A stretch of DNA of 64,000 bases, taken from Burkholderia sp. Ax-1724 (GTDB taxonomy: Bacteria > Pseudomonadota > Gammaproteobacteria > Burkholderiales > Burkholderiaceae). Below, piece by piece: positions 26,929 through 35,594 of the stretch. Location of the stretch: assembly GCF_011752995.1 (NCBI RefSeq), contig NZ_VWWL01000002.1, positions 1 to 64,000 on the forward strand, given 5' to 3'. The notes beneath the pieces were generated by a model. The model made no database searches and was not told the DNA's origin. It saw only the letters and a program-made list of their open reading frames with translations. The translations under genes were made by a program, and so were the position numbers. Each line of letters opens with the position of its first letter. The stretch's first letter is position 1.

Positions 26929-28231
26929 TCGCGAAAGGCGGCGTTCAGCATCGGGAGAACACGTACGCGCTCTGGCTGCGCGGCTTGCGATCGTCCTCGC
27001 ATACGGTTGGATCGCGTGCCTCGCTCACGCGCAAGACGGCCGGAACAGCGGCACTGGCACGGTGGACCTCGATCACTGGACGCCCGATGAAAAGGCACAA
27101 CTGGCTGCGATGCGCTTGACGCCCGTCGCCACCATCAATATCGACCCGTCGAACCGGGTCGCCGCATTGCCCGAAGCAGCTCAACTCGGCAAACTGCTGT
27201 TCAACGATCCACGCTTTAGCCGGAACGGCGCTGTTTCGTGCGCAAGCTGTCATCACCCGGACCGGCAATTCCAGGACGGCCTGCCGCGCGCGCAGGGATT
27301 GAGCGAAGGGGTGCGCAGGACAATGCCCGTCGTCGATGTGACAGCCGGGCCGTGGTTCTTCTGGGACGGTCGCAAGGACAGCTTGTGGGCGCAGGCGCTC
27401 GGTCCACTGGAGGACCAGAAGGAGCATGGCAGCAATCGCCTGCACGACGCGCATCTGGTACAGGAGCACTATCGAACCGGCTACGAGGCCCTCTTCGGCC
27501 CGGTACCGGACCTGGGTAAGCTCCCGCAAAACGCGAGTCCACTCGGCACCGAGGCCGAAAAGGCCGCGTGGCAAAAGCTCGATAGCCAAGCGCGCACCGA
27601 CATATCGCGCGTGTTCGCGAACATGGGCAAAGCGCTCGCGGCCTATGAAGCAACGTTGCGGTTTGGAGATTCGCGCGTCGATCAGTACATCGACGGAATT
27701 TCGAAGAACGATCCTAAACTGCTCGCGGCGCTCACTCCTGCCGAAAAAACCGGTCTGCATCTTTTCCTCGGCAAGGCGCAATGCGCTACCTGCCATACCG
27801 GCCCGCTACTTACCGACCATCAGTTCCACAACGCAGCCGTTCCGCCCTCCGACCCGAGACATGCAGATCAGGGTAGAGCCGCCGCGATTCAAAAAGTGCT
27901 TACCGATGAGTTCAACTGCATGGGTCCGTTCAGTGACACCAAACCCGACCAGTGCGGCGAATTGCGCTTCATTGCCAAAGACGACCCTCACATGTTAGGC
28001 GCGTTCAAGACACCGGGGCTGCGCAATGTCGCACTCCGTCCACCGTATATGCACGCCGGCCAGTTCGCAACGCTCGCAGACGTGATGCGCCACTATTCCA
28101 AACCGCCGAACGCCGTGGTTGGGACAAGCGAGCTGAAAACACTGGATCTTTCGGAGACCGAGCAACAGGATCTTATCGCCCTGCTACATGCGCTCTCCGG
28201 TCCCATCATCGAGATGCCGCCCGCGCAGTGA
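26909..28231 (+). CDS. di-haem cytochrome c peroxidase / MauG-like protein
   Basis: A protein of about 440 residues with an N-terminal export signal (hydrophobic LAARLAIVLAYGWIACLAHA ending in AHA) and two c-type haem sites, CASCH (Cys about 111) and CATCH (Cys about 292). PGLRNVALRPPYMHAGQF near the end is typical of CcpA/MauG proteins. It is periplasmic. The TTG at 26909 has GGAG seven bases upstream and is preferred; an ATG at 26879 in the same frame lacks a site. Either start overlaps the amidohydrolase end, indicating coupling. MauG-type proteins oxidise peptides or amino acids by long-range electron transfer, so it may be a tailoring enzyme, or it may simply remove peroxide. Last gene of the rightward operon. 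Confidence 0.88.
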   Translation: MRRWRRNRERRRSASGEHVRALAARLAIVLAYGWIACLAHAQDGRNSGTGTVDLDHWTPDEKAQLAAMRLTPVATINIDPSNRVAALPEAAQLGKLLFNDPRFSRNGAVSCASCHHPDRQFQDGLPRAQGLSEGVRRTMPVVDVTAGPWFFWDGRKDSLWAQALGPLEDQKEHGSNRLHDAHLVQEHYRTGYEALFGPVPDLGKLPQNASPLGTEAEKAAWQKLDSQARTDISRVFANMGKALAAYEATLRFGDSRVDQYIDGISKNDPKLLAALTPAEKTGLHLFLGKAQCATCHTGPLLTDHQFHNAAVPPSDPRHADQGRAAAIQKVLTDEFNCMGPFSDTKPDQCGELRFIAKDDPHMLGAFKTPGLRNVALRPPYMHAGQFATLADVMRHYSKPPNAVVGTSELKTLDLSETEQQDLIALLHALSGPIIEMPPAQ

Positions 28232-28243
28232 TGCGCGGGCGGC
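28216..28243. terminator. perfect 12-bp hairpin between convergent operons
   Basis: A GC-rich 12-base stem (28216-28227 and 28232-28243) closes on the four-base loop GTGA, which contains the stop codon of the MauG-like gene. It occupies nearly the whole gap between that gene and the opposite-strand RidA gene (stop at 28248). There is no U-run, so it is not a classical intrinsic terminator, but it is symmetric and could block or stabilise both convergent transcripts. Confidence 0.6.
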
Positions 28244-28247
28244 ACGC

Positions 28248-28652
28248 TTACGCCGCATTGGACGACCGGCGCTCCCTGATCGCGACACCCATCACCTTGA
28301 CCTGTCCGCCAAACGGCAGCGCGGCGACCTGATAGATCGTGCGTGCGGGGCGTCGGCCGGCTTCGAACCGTCCGGCGAAAACTTCGTTGACCTCTGGCAG
28401 CGCACCGAGATCCGTGAATGCGATATCGACGAACACCAGATTCGCGGGCTCGAAGCCAGCAGCGTCCAGCGCGCGAAACAGATTGTCGAAGGCAAGCTGT
28501 GCTTCCTGCGCCGGCGTACCGGCGACGTAGTGGCCATCGCTATCGATCGACAACTGGCCGCTCAGATAGCACATGTCGTCGACGACGACCGCATGACTGA
28601 TCGGCGAGGACCATTGCGGCAGACCTTCGCCGGACGTAACGAAATGCCTCAT
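28248..28652 (-). CDS. RidA/YjgF/Rid-family protein
   Basis: A 134-residue protein of standard family length. It contains GLPQWSSPISHAVVVDD, YLSGQLSID and the conserved RPARTIYQVAALPFGG, whose Arg binds the imine or keto-acid carboxylate. RidA proteins hydrolyse reactive enamines/imines released by PLP enzymes. The ATG overlaps the stop of the phosphopantetheinyl transferase gene (ATGA) and has AGGAG upstream, so translation is coupled. In this locus it could quench aminoacrylate produced by the SbnA-like enzyme, or act on an imine formed from the aldehyde product. Confidence 0.88.
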   Translation of the reverse strand: MRHFVTSGEGLPQWSSPISHAVVVDDMCYLSGQLSIDSDGHYVAGTPAQEAQLAFDNLFRALDAAGFEPANLVFVDIAFTDLGALPEVNEVFAGRFEAGRRPARTIYQVAALPFGGQVKVMGVAIRERRSSNAA

Positions 28653-29371
28653 AGTGCGTCACTCCTTTGAGTTTGGGATTGCGATGCCTTCCAGGACATC
28701 TCGGTCCAGTACAGTTCGCCGACACCCGATGCGCCGTCGATGCAAAACAGCCGTGCACGTGCAACCGCACAATCGGCGCTCGCGACCACGGCCAGCGTCG
28801 CGCATCCGATCTTCCTGCTCAGCCCTGTCCATTGACGGCCTTCGTACCACGCACCCGGCTGCGTTTCGTCGAGGTCTTGCCAGCACGCATCCCGTGGAGG
28901 GCGACTAAAGCCTGTGCCTGCCGCCTTGAGCAGCGCTTCCTTCAAAGTCCATAGACGAAAGAATGCATCGTCGAAACACGGCTGCCGCTCGAGCCAGCGG
29001 CGCTCCCGTACATTGAATACCAACCGCGCAAGCGATGCCGCACCCAAGATCGGTCGATGCCACTCCACGTCGACGCCCACCTCGACCGCCGACACCGCAA
29101 TCGCTACGCAGTCCCCGCTGTGACTCAGGTTGAAACGATAGGGAAACGGCTCAACGACTTGCGGTTTGCCGCAATTGTTGCTCGTGAAAGCAAGATCAAG
29201 CGGTGAGTCTGCGTTGCCATATCGCGCAAGCACCAGGCGCTTCAACGAATGCGCGCGTTCGTAGCGCTTGCGCGCGACAGCGGCGCTGAACCGGTCGCGC
29301 CGTTGCCGCTCGTCGTCGCTCAGGCATGACACAAGTGCCGGCGCGGACAGCGAACACCAGATGTCGAGCAT
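28649..29371 (-). CDS. Sfp-type 4'-phosphopantetheinyl transferase
   Basis: A 240-residue protein with NLSHSGDCVAIAVS, GVDVEWHRP and FRLWTLKEALLKAAGTG, the two Mg/CoA motifs of Sfp-type transferases. The start at 29371 (MLDIWCSLS) has TGAGGTGA upstream. Such enzymes attach the phosphopantetheine arm to carrier-domain serines; here the targets are the FAAL, PKS, NRPS and free carrier proteins. It sits 10 bases after an outer-membrane protein gene and overlaps the RidA gene, so it is part of the convergent export/accessory block. Confidence 0.93.
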   Translation of the reverse strand: MLDIWCSLSAPALVSCLSDDERQRRDRFSAAVARKRYERAHSLKRLVLARYGNADSPLDLAFTSNNCGKPQVVEPFPYRFNLSHSGDCVAIAVSAVEVGVDVEWHRPILGAASLARLVFNVRERRWLERQPCFDDAFFRLWTLKEALLKAAGTGFSRPPRDACWQDLDETQPGAWYEGRQWTGLSRKIGCATLAVVASADCAVARARLFCIDGASGVGELYWTEMSWKASQSQTQRSDAL

Positions 29372-29381
29372 GACAGTCACC

Positions 29382-30656
29382 TCAGAAGTAATGCTTGACG
29401 AGCACTTGCCACAGTGTCTGCTGAGGCATCGCGCCGTATTCGCTGAGGCTGCTGCCGCCATTCAGTTGCCACTGAAGCGCGACGTCGGTGCGATTGAGGT
29501 GATAGCGTGCTTCGAGCCATGTCAAACTGCTGTGATCGGCGAGATTCATACGGATGAAGCCGCTCAGATCGAGCCGCGGTATGAACGCATCCTGCCAGCG
29601 CAGCATCGCAAACACATCGTCACGCGTCGCCGGATCCTGCTGTGCGTTGGCGAGATTACGGTAAGCGAGGTACTGCTGCTGCGGGCCTTTCTGAAGCGAT
29701 TCCCAGCCTGCCTTGTCGAGTGCCGCGCCGTCTCGCTGGTATTCGAGCGTCAACGACAGATTCCGCGACGTCGTACACGTCAAGCCCGTCGACATGCTCC
29801 AGCGGAACGCGACATCGCTTTCCGGCTGCCCCAGCGCACGCGCGAGGGTCGATGGGCTGCGGCCGCCGGTCCACTCGACATACCCCACACACGCGTTGTT
29901 GATCAGATGTGTGAGGTTCACACCGAACTGCGGCGAGCTCCCGGGCTTGCCGTCGCCGTAGAGCAGAAACTGCGGCGACAGATCGGCAACCATGTGCTGG
30001 CTCACGGCCATCAGCCAGCGCGTATTCTGGTTGGTTGCGCCAAGGTCGACGGAAAAGTCCGCATCATTCGGCCCGCTCGCGAGCTTCGGCGCAACCAGGG
30101 CAGTCAGCGAACCACCCGTCCACACTCGCTGGCCCCGCAGCATCACGGTGCCGAGGCGGTTCTCGCGCAGGCTGGCCGGGTCCACGGACGCGACGGAGCG
30201 CACGGCGTTGTCACGGAAATAGTCGGTCGGATTGTAGCCGGTCGCCACACCCAGGCGCATGTTGATCCGGCCGATATCGACGAGGTTCTGTCCCTCGCGT
30301 CCGACGCTTCCGCTAACGTAAAACTCCTTGACTGTATTGATCGCGCCGGGGTCACCGCTGAAGCGTTGCGGGCCATTCAGATCGAGGCGGTCCGCGAAGT
30401 TGAAGCGCCAGCCTGTCGCGAAGGCCTTTTGCACCGCCAGCTCGATGGCGAGACGCTCGGCCGTTTGCACCTGGTCGTCCGGCCGCACGGTCGCAAGACG
30501 CAAGGCCGGTTCGAGGCTGAACTGATAGTCCGCCTTGTCCACCTTCTGCGTCGGCGTGGCATCGGCCAGCTTCAGTCCGGCTTCTTCCGCATCATCCGCA
30601 TGACACGTGCCGGCCAGCAGCGATAGCACGGCGAAGACGACGCACCCACGCATCAT
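29382..30656 (-). CDS. outer-membrane beta-barrel protein of the locus
   Basis: A 424-residue protein with a signal peptide (MMRGCVVFAVLSLLAGTCHA) and many alternating amphipathic strands rich in aromatic residues. It ends in LWQVLVKHYF, a C-terminal Phe typical of barrels inserted by BAM. No specific porin family is certain. The ATG overlaps the stop codon of the preceding LolA-like gene (ATGA), a tight pairing that suggests the two act together in the outer membrane. It may be the outer-membrane exit or receptor for the locus product. Confidence 0.75.
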   Translation of the reverse strand: MMRGCVVFAVLSLLAGTCHADDAEEAGLKLADATPTQKVDKADYQFSLEPALRLATVRPDDQVQTAERLAIELAVQKAFATGWRFNFADRLDLNGPQRFSGDPGAINTVKEFYVSGSVGREGQNLVDIGRINMRLGVATGYNPTDYFRDNAVRSVASVDPASLRENRLGTVMLRGQRVWTGGSLTALVAPKLASGPNDADFSVDLGATNQNTRWLMAVSQHMVADLSPQFLLYGDGKPGSSPQFGVNLTHLINNACVGYVEWTGGRSPSTLARALGQPESDVAFRWSMSTGLTCTTSRNLSLTLEYQRDGAALDKAGWESLQKGPQQQYLAYRNLANAQQDPATRDDVFAMLRWQDAFIPRLDLSGFIRMNLADHSSLTWLEARYHLNRTDVALQWQLNGGSSLSEYGAMPQQTLWQVLVKHYF

Positions 30657-31450
30657 TCGGGCTGGAAGCTCGGCAGATAGTCATGCTGGAACCAGCTGTC
30701 GGGGATCTCCCGCGCGGTGAAGTCCGAGTAGCGCATAACCGTGACCAGATTCGGATTGAGCCCGTCGATGATGACGATTTCAGTCGGCCTCAGCGCGCCG
30801 AGTTGCTCCTGATAGCGTCGATAGAACGCGGTTTTCAGCAGCTTGCCGCTGTCGCTGAAAAAGCGCGCCTTGATGGGCCGCTGGCTTTCCTTGTCGATCC
30901 ACATCTCGACGGAGTTGTACGTCATGTCCGGCACGCTTTCTGTGAGCGCCAGCTTGTAGGCGCGGCGCGTCTGCCGGTCGCCGTCCTGCACGTCCTCTTC
31001 GTCTTCGATGCGCGCCTTGTAGCCCTGCGCGAAATTCACTGTCACCACGTCGCCATTCGATGCCTGGCCAAGCAGGCGCTGTTGCGGCGAGATGCGGATG
31101 CTGGCCTTGCTGGTCGGATCGAAAAACCACAGGTCGTTGCCCGTCTTGAGCATCAACTTGTTCACATCGCGTGCGGGTGCCTCGAAGCGGATCAGGCTAC
31201 GGAACTGGCCGCTGTTCAGATCGACGCGTGAATACGCCTGCAACGCGTTCGAATCCGTCTGCTTGCCGTCCGTGTATTGGGTCAGCGTCACGTTCAGCGA
31301 GAACGGCTGGGCGGGATTGCGGATGGCGTCGCTGGCGGCAAGGATGCCCTGCGCATCGCCCGCCACCGAGGCCGCCTGCACCGCGGACCAGACCACGGCG
31401 GCCACCGTCATGGCGACCGCGCCACGGATCACGAAACGAATCGACAACAT
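30653..31450 (-). CDS. LolA-like outer-membrane lipoprotein-sorting family protein
   Basis: A 265-residue exported protein. MLSIRFVIRGAVAMTVAAVVW forms the signal, with cleavage near VQAASVA. The body has DLWFFDPTSKASIRISPQQRLLG, YKLALTES and SVEMWIDKESQRPIKARFF, features of the LolA-like lipoprotein-sorting family. The start at 31450 is supported by GGGAG six bases upstream; the longer open frame is not. Such proteins bind acyl chains in the periplasm and often accompany LolCDE/FtsX-type ABC transporters, which are present at 33286-35381. A periplasmic carrier role for the lipidated product is inferred. Confidence 0.85.
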   Translation of the reverse strand: MLSIRFVIRGAVAMTVAAVVWSAVQAASVAGDAQGILAASDAIRNPAQPFSLNVTLTQYTDGKQTDSNALQAYSRVDLNSGQFRSLIRFEAPARDVNKLMLKTGNDLWFFDPTSKASIRISPQQRLLGQASNGDVVTVNFAQGYKARIEDEEDVQDGDRQTRRAYKLALTESVPDMTYNSVEMWIDKESQRPIKARFFSDSGKLLKTAFYRRYQEQLGALRPTEIVIIDGLNPNLVTVMRYSDFTAREIPDSWFQHDYLPSFQPE

Positions 31451-31574
31451 GGGAGACTCCCTTGCGATGTGGCTTGTCAAAGGGTGTGCGGGACCGGCCC
31501 GTCCCTGAAAGGAAGGCAACGAAACAATCGGTTGAGCGCCGCGCATGCAGCGCGCGGCAAGGTTTGCGCGGCGG

Positions 31575-32690
31575 CTAGTAGCCCGGGTATTGCATCTGCA
31601 ATGCAACCCACGCGGCGGTGCGTTTGCCGAAATCGTCGGCAACCGCCTTCAGCGATTCGTCCAGCGCCCGCAACGGCCGGCTGGAATCAGGCGCGGGCAG
31701 CATGCGGCTCGGCGCATCGATGCCCGCCACCCTGTCCGGCACGATCATGAGTCCGCGCTTCGTGCGTATCGGGTCGCGGCTTTGCGCAACCGTATAGGCG
31801 GTAGAACGAAAAGTGGTGGAATAGACGTCGGCTTGCAGCACGAGCGCAATTTCATCGACGCCCGGCTCGATCGGAATGCCGAAGTCGTCGTGCGACCAGA
31901 AGGACACGTAGTTGCCCGCGATCGTCATCATCGACGGCAAGCCGAGGTGAAAGCTCGCACTCGGAATTTCCGACGACCACGACTGCCGGCCCAGCGATTC
32001 CGCCAGTTCATCCGCGCGTTCGCGCCCCGCAATGGCCTCCACCAGCGCGAGCGATGCCGGAATCGTCGCCGTCACGCCCGTCGTGGTGACGACCTTGCCG
32101 TCGGCGATATAGCGCTTGCCCTCGACCCAGTTCGTCTTCGGGAACTTCTTGCGCAGATCGCCCATGGAGTACCAGTGCCCCGTCGCGCGACGGCCATCGA
32201 GCAGCCCCGCTCTCGCCACGACCCACACGCCGTCGCACACGCCGACGATCGTCGCCCCCTTCTTCGCCTGCTCCGCAACCCAGGATACCAACGTCGCATC
32301 GCTATCGCGGTGCACGGCCGGAACGATCACGTAGTCCGCGCCCTCGGGGACGCGCTGATCGAATTCCGCCGTCGTTTCCTTCGGTATCACGTTCATCGGC
32401 GCGGGGAACATGCGAATCGGACCGGGTTGCGTCGCAAGCGGGATGACGTCTGCCGCCCCCGAAGCCATCAGTATTCCGTACGGAACCACATAGTCCGTGA
32501 GCTCGGTGTAGTAGTTCTCGCCCACCACGACCACGACCGGACGCGAACGACCGAAGCGCGGCTGATAAGGCGGCAAACGGTCGGGCCTGGCACTCGTCGG
32601 CTTCGCCGATGCCGCAACGGCCGGATGCACGGCGGCAAACGGAGTGACGGCGATCAGCAGCATCAGCCAGAACATAACAATTCTTCGCAT
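31575..32690 (-). CDS. exported DJ-1/PfpI (GATase1-like) family protein
   Basis: A 371-residue protein with a signal peptide (MRRIVMFWLMLLIAVTPFAAVHP) and a DJ-1/PfpI domain (about residues 50-245). The nucleophile elbow TIVGVCDGVWVVA carries the candidate Cys. GlxA-like amidase and isonitrile-hydratase enzymes share this fold, but export is unusual. A second region (about 250-371) has no clear match. Placed among export genes of the biosynthetic locus, it could detoxify or trim the product in the periplasm. The function is unproven. Confidence 0.75.
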   Translation of the reverse strand: MRRIVMFWLMLLIAVTPFAAVHPAVAASAKPTSARPDRLPPYQPRFGRSRPVVVVVGENYYTELTDYVVPYGILMASGAADVIPLATQPGPIRMFPAPMNVIPKETTAEFDQRVPEGADYVIVPAVHRDSDATLVSWVAEQAKKGATIVGVCDGVWVVARAGLLDGRRATGHWYSMGDLRKKFPKTNWVEGKRYIADGKVVTTTGVTATIPASLALVEAIAGRERADELAESLGRQSWSSEIPSASFHLGLPSMMTIAGNYVSFWSHDDFGIPIEPGVDEIALVLQADVYSTTFRSTAYTVAQSRDPIRTKRGLMIVPDRVAGIDAPSRMLPAPDSSRPLRALDESLKAVADDFGKRTAAWVALQMQYPGY

Positions 32691-32773
32691 GGAGACCTCT
32701 TGAAAATTGCGTCACCAGGTACTTCAACCTGCATCCATCTGCTTCGACCTGGCAGGACCATCGTGCCGGGTTA

Positions 32774-33226
32774 TCACGACGATGGCGGCAACACGACATT
32801 GAATGTCACCGCATCCGTACCCATTGGCGATCTGACCTTCAGATTGATCACCCACCATCCCGGCATGCTGAATTTCATGCCTTCCAGAAGGTAGTGCCCG
32901 GCATCGCCCTGCTGCACCACCTGAGGTTGCGTCGGCAGTCCATGTCCGTGCTGCGGCATGCCGCCGCCGACGTCGATCACCGCTCCTTGCACCAGTTGAC
33001 CGGAGGGTGCGCGCAGCGTCATGCTCCACGTCTGGATCTGGTTGAGACGCACGTTCCGTTCCGGCGGTTCGAGCGCAATCACGTACTTGCCCGCGTTCGT
33101 CTGCTGCGTCAGTGCAAGATTCAGATTGGCAGGCACCTGCTGACCATACGCATTGCAAAGCAACAATGAGAGGACGAACGCCGCCAGTAACAATTTGAGC
33201 ATCTTCTGCACGATTGTCCCGTCCAT
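32774..33226 (-). CDS. YtkA/FixH-like exported protein
   Basis: A 150-residue protein with a signal or N-terminal membrane helix (KMLKLLLAAFVLSLLLCNAYG) and a beta-sandwich domain. GGGMPQHGHGLPTQP followed by YLLEGMKFSMPGWWVINL is the signature region of YtkA-like/FixH domains. The His/Met-rich loop suggests metal, perhaps copper, binding. It lies between the DJ-1-like gene and the ABC permease gene on the same strand, so it belongs to the export block. Relatives often occur near cytochrome c or copper genes, and a MauG-like protein is encoded in this locus. Confidence 0.78.
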   Translation of the reverse strand: MDGTIVQKMLKLLLAAFVLSLLLCNAYGQQVPANLNLALTQQTNAGKYVIALEPPERNVRLNQIQTWSMTLRAPSGQLVQGAVIDVGGGMPQHGHGLPTQPQVVQQGDAGHYLLEGMKFSMPGWWVINLKVRSPMGTDAVTFNVVLPPSS

Positions 33227-33285
33227 AAAAGAACGATTGATGAATTAAATTCCACATGCATAAAACATCCGCATCAAAACATTCG

Positions 33286-34674
33286 CTACGCATAACGAAG
33301 CGCATCGACGATGTTCATGCGCGACGCACGCCGTGCCGGCAGCAAGGCAGACAGTACCGACACCGCGAGCAGCCCGACTGCCGTTCCCGCAATCAGGTCG
33401 TTCTCGCCCCACACCCGGATGATCAGCGGTACGGGCGAGCGTCCCGGGGGCGTCCACGTGAGCCCGTTGTGATTGATGATGGCTGCAAGCGCGGCCGCAC
33501 TCAGCACACCCAGCGATGCGCCCAGTATCCCCAGTAGTAATCCTTCGCAAAGGAACAGCCGGCGCACGCCCTCACGACGCAGTCCCATCGCCCGCAGCGT
33601 CCCGATTTCGACGGTACGCTCGAAGACTGCCATGCTCATCGTATTGCCGACGGTGAAGAGGACGATCGCGGCGATCAGCAGCGCAATGAAGCCGAACAGC
33701 GTGGCAAACATGGCAAGCGCCTGCCCATAGAACGGATTGAGTGTCATGTAGTCGACGACTTCCGTTTCTTCACCCTTGAATCTGGTGCCCAGCAGTTCTT
33801 CGATGCGTGCCTTGGCGGCAGGCAGTTCGGCTGTGTGCTTCAGTTGCACGACGATGGCCGTCGCCTTCGGTTGATCGCTACCATAGACGAGGCGCTGCGC
33901 CTGGGCCAGATGCAGGCCCACGTACATGTCGTCGTATTCTTTCACGCCCTGCTGTTCCGCCTTGACGACATGCAGTTCCGAGACGTTCGGCGCGCCGAGC
34001 GCCGTCGCGGCGAGCAGTTCGATGGTCGGATATTGCGCGGCCTTCTCCGGCACGGGTTCGGTCGCGCTGGCGAGCTGAGCGACATCCGCAGGCAGATCAG
34101 GGCCCGTGTTGTCGTGCGGCCTCGTCTGCGGCGCGCAGTTCTTGACCTCCAGCTGGCCGCACAGTTGCAACACGCGTGCGAGCCCCGTGCCGACGATCGC
34201 CGCGTCCGTATCCGTTCCCGTCAGCGCAAGCGGCGGGATAGTCACCGGAAATCGATAATCGTTCCACGCCCGCATCCGGTTCTGATCGTCGACGAGCACG
34301 CCCAGCGCGAGAGCCGTACGCGACACCCCTTCCCTGAAGTTGCCGGCGATCCCCTGCAGCTGCAACGTCGGCGTCACGACAGTCACCATCGACGCCAGCA
34401 CGGGGTCGGCCTTCAGCGTATCGGCGATCTCGCGATAGTTCGCAATGCCATACGCGGCCGGATCGCCACTGCCGAACTCGTAATAGCCCTTCCGTTCGAT
34501 CTGCAGGTGGCCGCCATACTTCACGTAGTCGGTCTGCAGTCCATAGGTGATGTTGCGTGTGTATCCGCCGAACAGCAGCACCGCATGCGCACCGACGATC
34601 ATCGCGAGCAGGGTCGTGATCGACCGTCGCCGGTTGCGCAGCAGATTGCGCAGAGCGAGCGAAAGCGTCTTCAT
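33286..34674 (-). CDS. FtsX/MacB-type ABC transporter permease
   Basis: A 462-residue membrane protein. One N-terminal segment (about 15-38, SITTLLAMIVGAHAVLLFGG) is followed by a large periplasmic MacB_PCD-like region (about 45-330) and three C-terminal segments (about 340-370, 385-410 and 430-450; FATLFGFIALLIAAIVLFTVG). This is the topology of LolC/E and MacB subunits, which extrude substrates from the outer leaflet of the inner membrane. Its ATG overlaps the stop of the ATPase gene. With the LolA-like protein it suggests a Lol-like route for a lipidic product. Confidence 0.9.
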   Translation of the reverse strand: MKTLSLALRNLLRNRRRSITTLLAMIVGAHAVLLFGGYTRNITYGLQTDYVKYGGHLQIERKGYYEFGSGDPAAYGIANYREIADTLKADPVLASMVTVVTPTLQLQGIAGNFREGVSRTALALGVLVDDQNRMRAWNDYRFPVTIPPLALTGTDTDAAIVGTGLARVLQLCGQLEVKNCAPQTRPHDNTGPDLPADVAQLASATEPVPEKAAQYPTIELLAATALGAPNVSELHVVKAEQQGVKEYDDMYVGLHLAQAQRLVYGSDQPKATAIVVQLKHTAELPAAKARIEELLGTRFKGEETEVVDYMTLNPFYGQALAMFATLFGFIALLIAAIVLFTVGNTMSMAVFERTVEIGTLRAMGLRREGVRRLFLCEGLLLGILGASLGVLSAAALAAIINHNGLTWTPPGRSPVPLIIRVWGENDLIAGTAVGLLAVSVLSALLPARRASRMNIVDALRYA

Positions 34675-35381
34675 GCCACTGCCTCCTCTTCTTTTGCCCG
34701 CGAGACGCTGACCACGCGCCCATCGCCGATGCCGATCACGTCGTCCCCTTCGGCCAGCACCTTCGGATCGTGCGACGAGATCACGAACGAGACCTGTCGC
34801 TCGCGTTGCAGGCGGCGCATCAGACCGATGATCGCATCCCCCGTACCGCTGTCGAGATTGGCGGTAGGCTCGTCGGCCAGCACGAGATTCGGCGACGCGA
34901 CCAGCGCTCGCGCAATCGCAACACGTTGCCGCTGACCGCCCGACAGTTGCCCTGGCCGGTGGCCCGCCTTGTCGGCAAGGCCCACCGCCTCGAGCAACTC
35001 CCTCACGCGCTGCGCCCGCTGCGCATCCGTCAGGCGAATGCCGGCGAGCAGCAGCGGATATTCGATGTTCTCGTGCGCCGTCAGCACCGGCAGCAGATTG
35101 AAGTTCTGGAAGACGAAGCCGAGATGCCGCGCACGAAAATCCGACAACGCATCGTCCGGCAATCTGGAGACGTCTTCATCCGCGACGACGATGCGACCGC
35201 GGTCGGGACGATCGATGCATCCAATCAGATTCAGCAGCGTCGATTTACCGCTCCCCGATGCGCCCGCTATCACCGTAAGAAGACCCGTTCGAATTTCGAG
35301 GTTGATGTCCTGCAACGCGGCGACTTTGACGGCGCCCATGAGATAGCTCTTCTCAACGGCTTCGAGTTTGACGGCGTTCAT
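34671..35381 (-). CDS. ABC transporter ATPase, LolD/MacB family
   Basis: A 236-residue nucleotide-binding subunit with all motifs: Walker A GASGSGKST, Q-loop FVFQNFNLLP, signature LSGGQRQR, Walker B LVLADEPTANLDS and switch His in SSHD. It is translationally coupled (ATGA) to the FtsX-type permease and heads the leftward export block. A 213-base gap separates it from the divergent acyl-CoA-ligase-like gene; promoters of both must lie there. An exporter of the locus product, or a self-resistance pump, is the most economical role. Confidence 0.93.
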   Translation of the reverse strand: MNAVKLEAVEKSYLMGAVKVAALQDINLEIRTGLLTVIAGASGSGKSTLLNLIGCIDRPDRGRIVVADEDVSRLPDDALSDFRARHLGFVFQNFNLLPVLTAHENIEYPLLLAGIRLTDAQRAQRVRELLEAVGLADKAGHRPGQLSGGQRQRVAIARALVASPNLVLADEPTANLDSGTGDAIIGLMRRLQRERQVSFVISSHDPKVLAEGDDVIGIGDGRVVSVSRAKEEEAVA

Positions 35382-35594
35382 GGTCTTGGCGAATGGAAAA
35401 ATTCCCAGCTCGAATGGAGTTCATCGCAGACGGATGGCGGCGACGGCCTTTACGCAGAATATCAACTTGTCCGCGAGGAAAAACCTGTTCGATGGGGCAG
35501 GCCTTTGGCGCGTCAAGTAGATTCCTTCGTCATCAAAATGTTGGAAAAAACATGTCATCGTTGCCCCATCCTCTCTACAACATGCGCATCGACG

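Noticed and set aside
35491..35570. nine-base inverted repeat GATGGGGCA / TGCCCCATC between the ABC ATPase and acyl-CoA ligase genes
   Set aside because: 62-base spacing is too long for a hairpin of note and no operator family fits.
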